Source of the DNA: an uncultured Bacteroidales bacterium
GTDB lineage: Bacteria; Bacteroidota; Bacteroidia; Bacteroidales; UBA932
Assembly (NCBI GenBank): GCA_934702165.1
Contig: CAKUYG010000090.1
Location: 1 to 8,507 of the forward strand
Length of the DNA stretch: 8,507 nt
Direction: 5' to 3'
Part shown: positions 6,597-8,507 of the stretch, one piece after another
How the letters are laid out: every line of letters starts with the position of its first letter
Position numbering within the stretch: position 1 is the stretch's first letter
The notes under the pieces: model-generated
Told to the model about the DNA's origin: nothing
Database searches by the model: none
The model's input: only the letters and a program-made list of their open reading frames with translations
Made by a program: the position numbers and the translations under genes

Positions 6597-8245
6597 AGCA
6601 TTATATCCTTTATGAGTATGTCGGTGCTGCCATCTTCGCACAGCACTTCGGCCTTGAGCCTTCCTTTCTCTGTGACTGTGTAGTAGCCGTCGGCCCCGGG
6701 TGTTATCCTGCGTCCGTTGAAATACCATTTGACTTCTGATGCGTTCGGGGCATTGAAAACCCTCAGCGGGATTCTTGCACCTTTTTCGAAGCGGCCGTCA
6801 GCTTTGCGGTCGCTACCCTTGAGGTATATGTACGGGTGGCTGTCGTTGCGGTAGACTTTTGTGACGAAAGACGAGCTTATCGAAAATGAGCCGCCCCGGG
6901 CGTATTTCACCCTTATCGTAAAATTGTATGGGGTCTGTGGGGAGAGGCCTTCAAGTGTCCAGCTCACGGCATCGCGGGAAGCGGTGGTGCTGAAACTACC
7001 GCGCTGGGAGTTCCAGCTGATCTCATAGCCCTCTATTTCTCCCATACTGCCATCAGTTCTCCAGCTTATTATGGCCGCATCCTGGAACACCGTGCATTTT
7101 TCCATGGCAAGCGGTTCCTTGACTTCGAATGACACGCTCCCGTCCGGGTTTGTGCGTATTCCTGTCAGAGCGATCGGTGAAGTGCTGCCGTCCTGGAATC
7201 TGAACGCCGGGGTGGTGTCCGATCCGAAACTGTCAAGCCCTCCTTGCGGGAAATAAAGTCCGTCACCGTCAGTATCCGGGACCAGCAGCTGTGCGCACTG
7301 CCTGTCGGGGCGGCAGTTGACCTGGGAGAACTCCCATCGCTCGCGGGCGGTAAGGTCCCTCTTGTAATAGTCCGACCAGCCTGCATCGTTTCCGGATCTG
7401 TCGATGTGGTATATGGCCAGTCCCTTGCCTTCTCTGCATTCGAAGAGGAAGAATTCGTCCTGATCAGTTCCTGCCGCCTTGAAATATTCTCCAGAGCGGT
7501 TCAGGGGTTTCAGTGTGTGGCTGCCGGCTGTCAAGGCCATACTTTTGCCTTTACCGAGGATTTCCAGGTCCACTGCGCAGAAATCCGGCACCTCATCGTT
7601 CTTGCAGCCATTGTCCATGATGCCGGTATTCCGGAGCCCTTCCGCGGTACCGCCGCTGCCCTCACCATCGGTATCATAGAGGTCGGCAAGTCCCAGATAA
7701 TGGCAGAACTCATGGCAGAATATTCCGTGTCCCGCCTCTTTTGGAGAGTCCGTATTGTCCAGAGTAAGTTCGGTGCAGACGCAGAAACTGTTGATTGTCT
7801 GTCCTCCTGCTTCGATGGTGCCGCCGTGGTCTTTAAGTCTCCCGTGCTGCGGCCAGATCCACTCTTCCCCGGCTCCGTCCGCTTCGCTCAGCCCTGCGGT
7901 GATGATGAACACATTGTCTACGCTTCCGTCTTGATCGTTGTCATAGGGAGAGAAGTCGAGTCCGCTTTTTGAGCAGGCGTACCTTACGGCCTCATGCAGC
8001 AGAACATCTTGTCTGTCGGAATAGTTGGCGCCATAGTATGATACGGGCTTTGGGAGAGTAATCACTGGCACCAGGTCAAAGCGGTACTCATCTTCAAGTC
8101 CAGGTTGTGAATTGAAATAGTCCTCGGCCTGCTGTACTGTCTGTCCGAGCTGTTCAACTGTGCATGTGAAATCCCTGTCCTCGAACTGGACGGGAATCAC
8201 CACCATCCTGAAGACGGTGAGTAGGGTTGCGACGCAGAAATTCAT
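6593..8245 (-). CDS. M6-family metalloprotease with fibronectin III and Ig-like C-terminal domains
   Basis: A 550-residue zinc protease of the M6 (immune inhibitor A-like) family. The catalytic domain begins at RMVVIPVQFED (13-23) and runs to about 375. The zinc motif is HEFCHYLGLADLYD (178-191), an HExxHxxGxxD pattern, followed by DTDGEGSGG and GIMDNG (208-213). Asp-rich YDNDQDGSVD (101-110) and DTDGDG (324-329) look like calcium-binding loops. A fibronectin III domain covers about 380-463, and a C-terminal Ig-like module with VKWYFNGRRI covers about 464-550. I see no type IX secretion tail. The N-terminus is odd: only about twelve hydrophobic residues with no lysine or arginine before the catalytic domain, and no propeptide. 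An in-frame stop just upstream rules out a longer start. It is co-transcribed with the lipoprotein gene through an ATGA overlap. Substrate unknown. Confidence 0.9.
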   Translation of the reverse strand: MNFCVATLLTVFRMVVIPVQFEDRDFTCTVEQLGQTVQQAEDYFNSQPGLEDEYRFDLVPVITLPKPVSYYGANYSDRQDVLLHEAVRYACSKSGLDFSPYDNDQDGSVDNVFIITAGLSEADGAGEEWIWPQHGRLKDHGGTIEAGGQTINSFCVCTELTLDNTDSPKEAGHGIFCHEFCHYLGLADLYDTDGEGSGGTAEGLRNTGIMDNGCKNDEVPDFCAVDLEILGKGKSMALTAGSHTLKPLNRSGEYFKAAGTDQDEFFLFECREGKGLAIYHIDRSGNDAGWSDYYKRDLTARERWEFSQVNCRPDRQCAQLLVPDTDGDGLYFPQGGLDSFGSDTTPAFRFQDGSTSPIALTGIRTNPDGSVSFEVKEPLAMEKCTVFQDAAIISWRTDGSMGEIEGYEISWNSQRGSFSTTASRDAVSWTLEGLSPQTPYNFTIRVKYARGGSFSISSSFVTKVYRNDSHPYIYLKGSDRKADGRFEKGARIPLRVFNAPNASEVKWYFNGRRITPGADGYYTVTEKGRLKAEVLCEDGSTDILIKDIML

Positions 8246-8265
8246 CCGGTAAAGGTTTCAGCGTG

Positions 8266-8297
8266 CATAGATAGTGAGAATTTCTGAGAAAAGCAAA
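8266..8297 (-). promoter_or_regulatory. candidate Bacteroidetes-type promoter for the protease-lipoprotein unit
   Basis: On the minus strand TTTG (8297-8294) is followed after 20 bases by TATCTATG (8273-8266), seven letters of eight compared with a TAnnTTTG pattern (one fixed-base mismatch). Spacing agrees with the Bacteroidetes -33/-7 arrangement. Transcription would begin around 8258-8262, giving a short leader before the ATG at 8245. The -33 element overlaps the tail of the upstream gene's terminator. Confidence 0.4.
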
Positions 8298-8328
8298 GGG
8301 CCGGTCACCCTCACGGCTCCCGACCCTT
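8285..8328 (-). terminator. intrinsic terminator downstream of the histone H1-like gene
   Basis: In minus-strand RNA, bases 8328-8320 (AAGGGUCGG) pair with 8304-8296 (CCGGCCCUU) in a nine-pair stem with one G-U pair and a 15-base loop. The tract UGCUUUUCUC follows. The equivalent plus-strand hairpin has a C-A mismatch and no T-tract, so the direction is minus. It lies about 80 bases after the stop of the histone-like gene. Confidence 0.6.
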
Positions 8329-8341
8329 AGACGTGTACTAA

Positions 8342-8373
8342 AACCTAAACCTGCAACATAGATGCAGGAGGTT
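8342..8373 (-). terminator. second terminator-like hairpin after the histone H1-like gene
   Basis: On the minus strand CCTGCA (8368-8363) pairs with TGCAGG (8355-8350) around a seven-base loop. An outer AACCT/AGGTT helix (8373-8369 with 8346-8342) is separated by a three-base TTT bulge. A T-rich stretch, TTTAGGTTTT, follows the inner stem. It could be a first, weaker terminator or a 3'-end stabilising hairpin placed 34 bases after the stop codon, ahead of the stronger hairpin. Confidence 0.4.
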
Positions 8374-8406
8374 CAGCCGACGTTGCATCATGACGAAAGA
8401 AAATGA

Positions 8407-8507
8407 TTATTTCTTTGTCTCAGCAACTGAAGCTTTGCGGAACTCCTTGAGATCTTTCATGAGATCGAGAGCGGCCTTGCGTGCGCGTGCGCCTGCTGCT
8501 TTGTTGC
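8407..8507 (-). CDS. histone H1-like DNA-binding protein (C-terminal 32 residues only)
   Basis: The window holds the last 32 codons: NKAAGARARKAALDLMKDLK, then EFRKASVAETKK and a TAA stop. This Lys/Ala/Arg-rich pattern (NKAAG-RARKA-L-L---LKEFRK-S---KK) matches the C-terminus of the short (about 58-residue) histone H1/Hc1-like proteins widespread in Bacteroidetes, thought to be nucleoid-associated. The 5' half lies beyond the right edge. The gene is followed by two hairpins on the same strand, suggesting a single-gene, efficiently terminated and probably well-expressed transcript. Confidence 0.8.
   Translation of the reverse strand, partial: NKAAGARARKAALDLMKDLKEFRKASVAETKK

Noticed and set aside
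6597..6728. In-frame N-terminal extension of the lipoprotein
   Set aside because: It would overlap the protease by 132 bases and bury the signal sequence and lipobox inside the protein.
7244..7972. Long plus-strand open frame (242 codons) opposite the M6 protease
   Set aside because: It lies wholly antisense to the protease, whose frame carries the HExxH motif and recognisable domains; the translation has no familiar motif and no promoter-like context.
8242..8268. Eight-codon open frame (MHAETFTG) whose TGA overlaps the protease ATG
   Set aside because: Its ATG falls in the candidate -7 element, so it would probably not be transcribed; chance is a sufficient explanation.

Overview
The window looks like ordinary chromosome from a Bacteroidales bacterium of moderately high GC, possibly Rikenellaceae or a relative. 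Four observations point there. A histone H1-like gene tail of the short Bacteroidetes type lies at the right edge. Two candidate promoters resemble the Bacteroidetes TTTG / TAnnTTTG type. Start codons lack clear Shine-Dalgarno sequences. The M6-protease / fibronectin-III architecture is common in this order. I saw no tRNA, rRNA, CRISPR array, insertion sequence or integrase, and no unexplained stretch longer than about 160 bases.

Plus strand, 1-6197: seven tightly packed genes in one direction. They are rbfA (only its start codon is cut off), a LolC/LolE-type ABC permease with a TTG start, a phosphomannose-isomerase-like cupin protein, a DJ-1/PfpI protein, an Hsp15-type S4 RNA-binding protein, glmS and tpiA. 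Gaps are 2-34 bases, so this is probably one operon, with a possible internal promoter before the isomerase-like gene. The themes are ribosome assembly and quality control (rbfA, hslR), envelope lipoprotein traffic (LolC/E-like) and sugar-phosphate metabolism (glmS, tpiA and perhaps the isomerase homologue).

Minus strand, 8507-6189: the tail of a histone H1-like gene, then two hairpins that look like tandem terminators, then a two-gene unit. That unit is a secreted-type M6 metalloprotease with an FnIII and an Ig-like domain, overlapping by ATGA a small lipoprotein of unknown function.

The two transcription units converge, and the last codons of tpiA and of the lipoprotein gene overlap by nine bases. 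The best unexpected feature is a near-perfect intrinsic terminator for the tpiA operon (11-bp stem plus T6) lying wholly inside the lipoprotein coding sequence on the opposite strand. The second is that the isomerase-like protein has lost most residues expected at the zinc and catalytic site of type I phosphomannose isomerases. I found no convincing new multi-gene system; the window is mainly core housekeeping genes with a small secreted accessory module.
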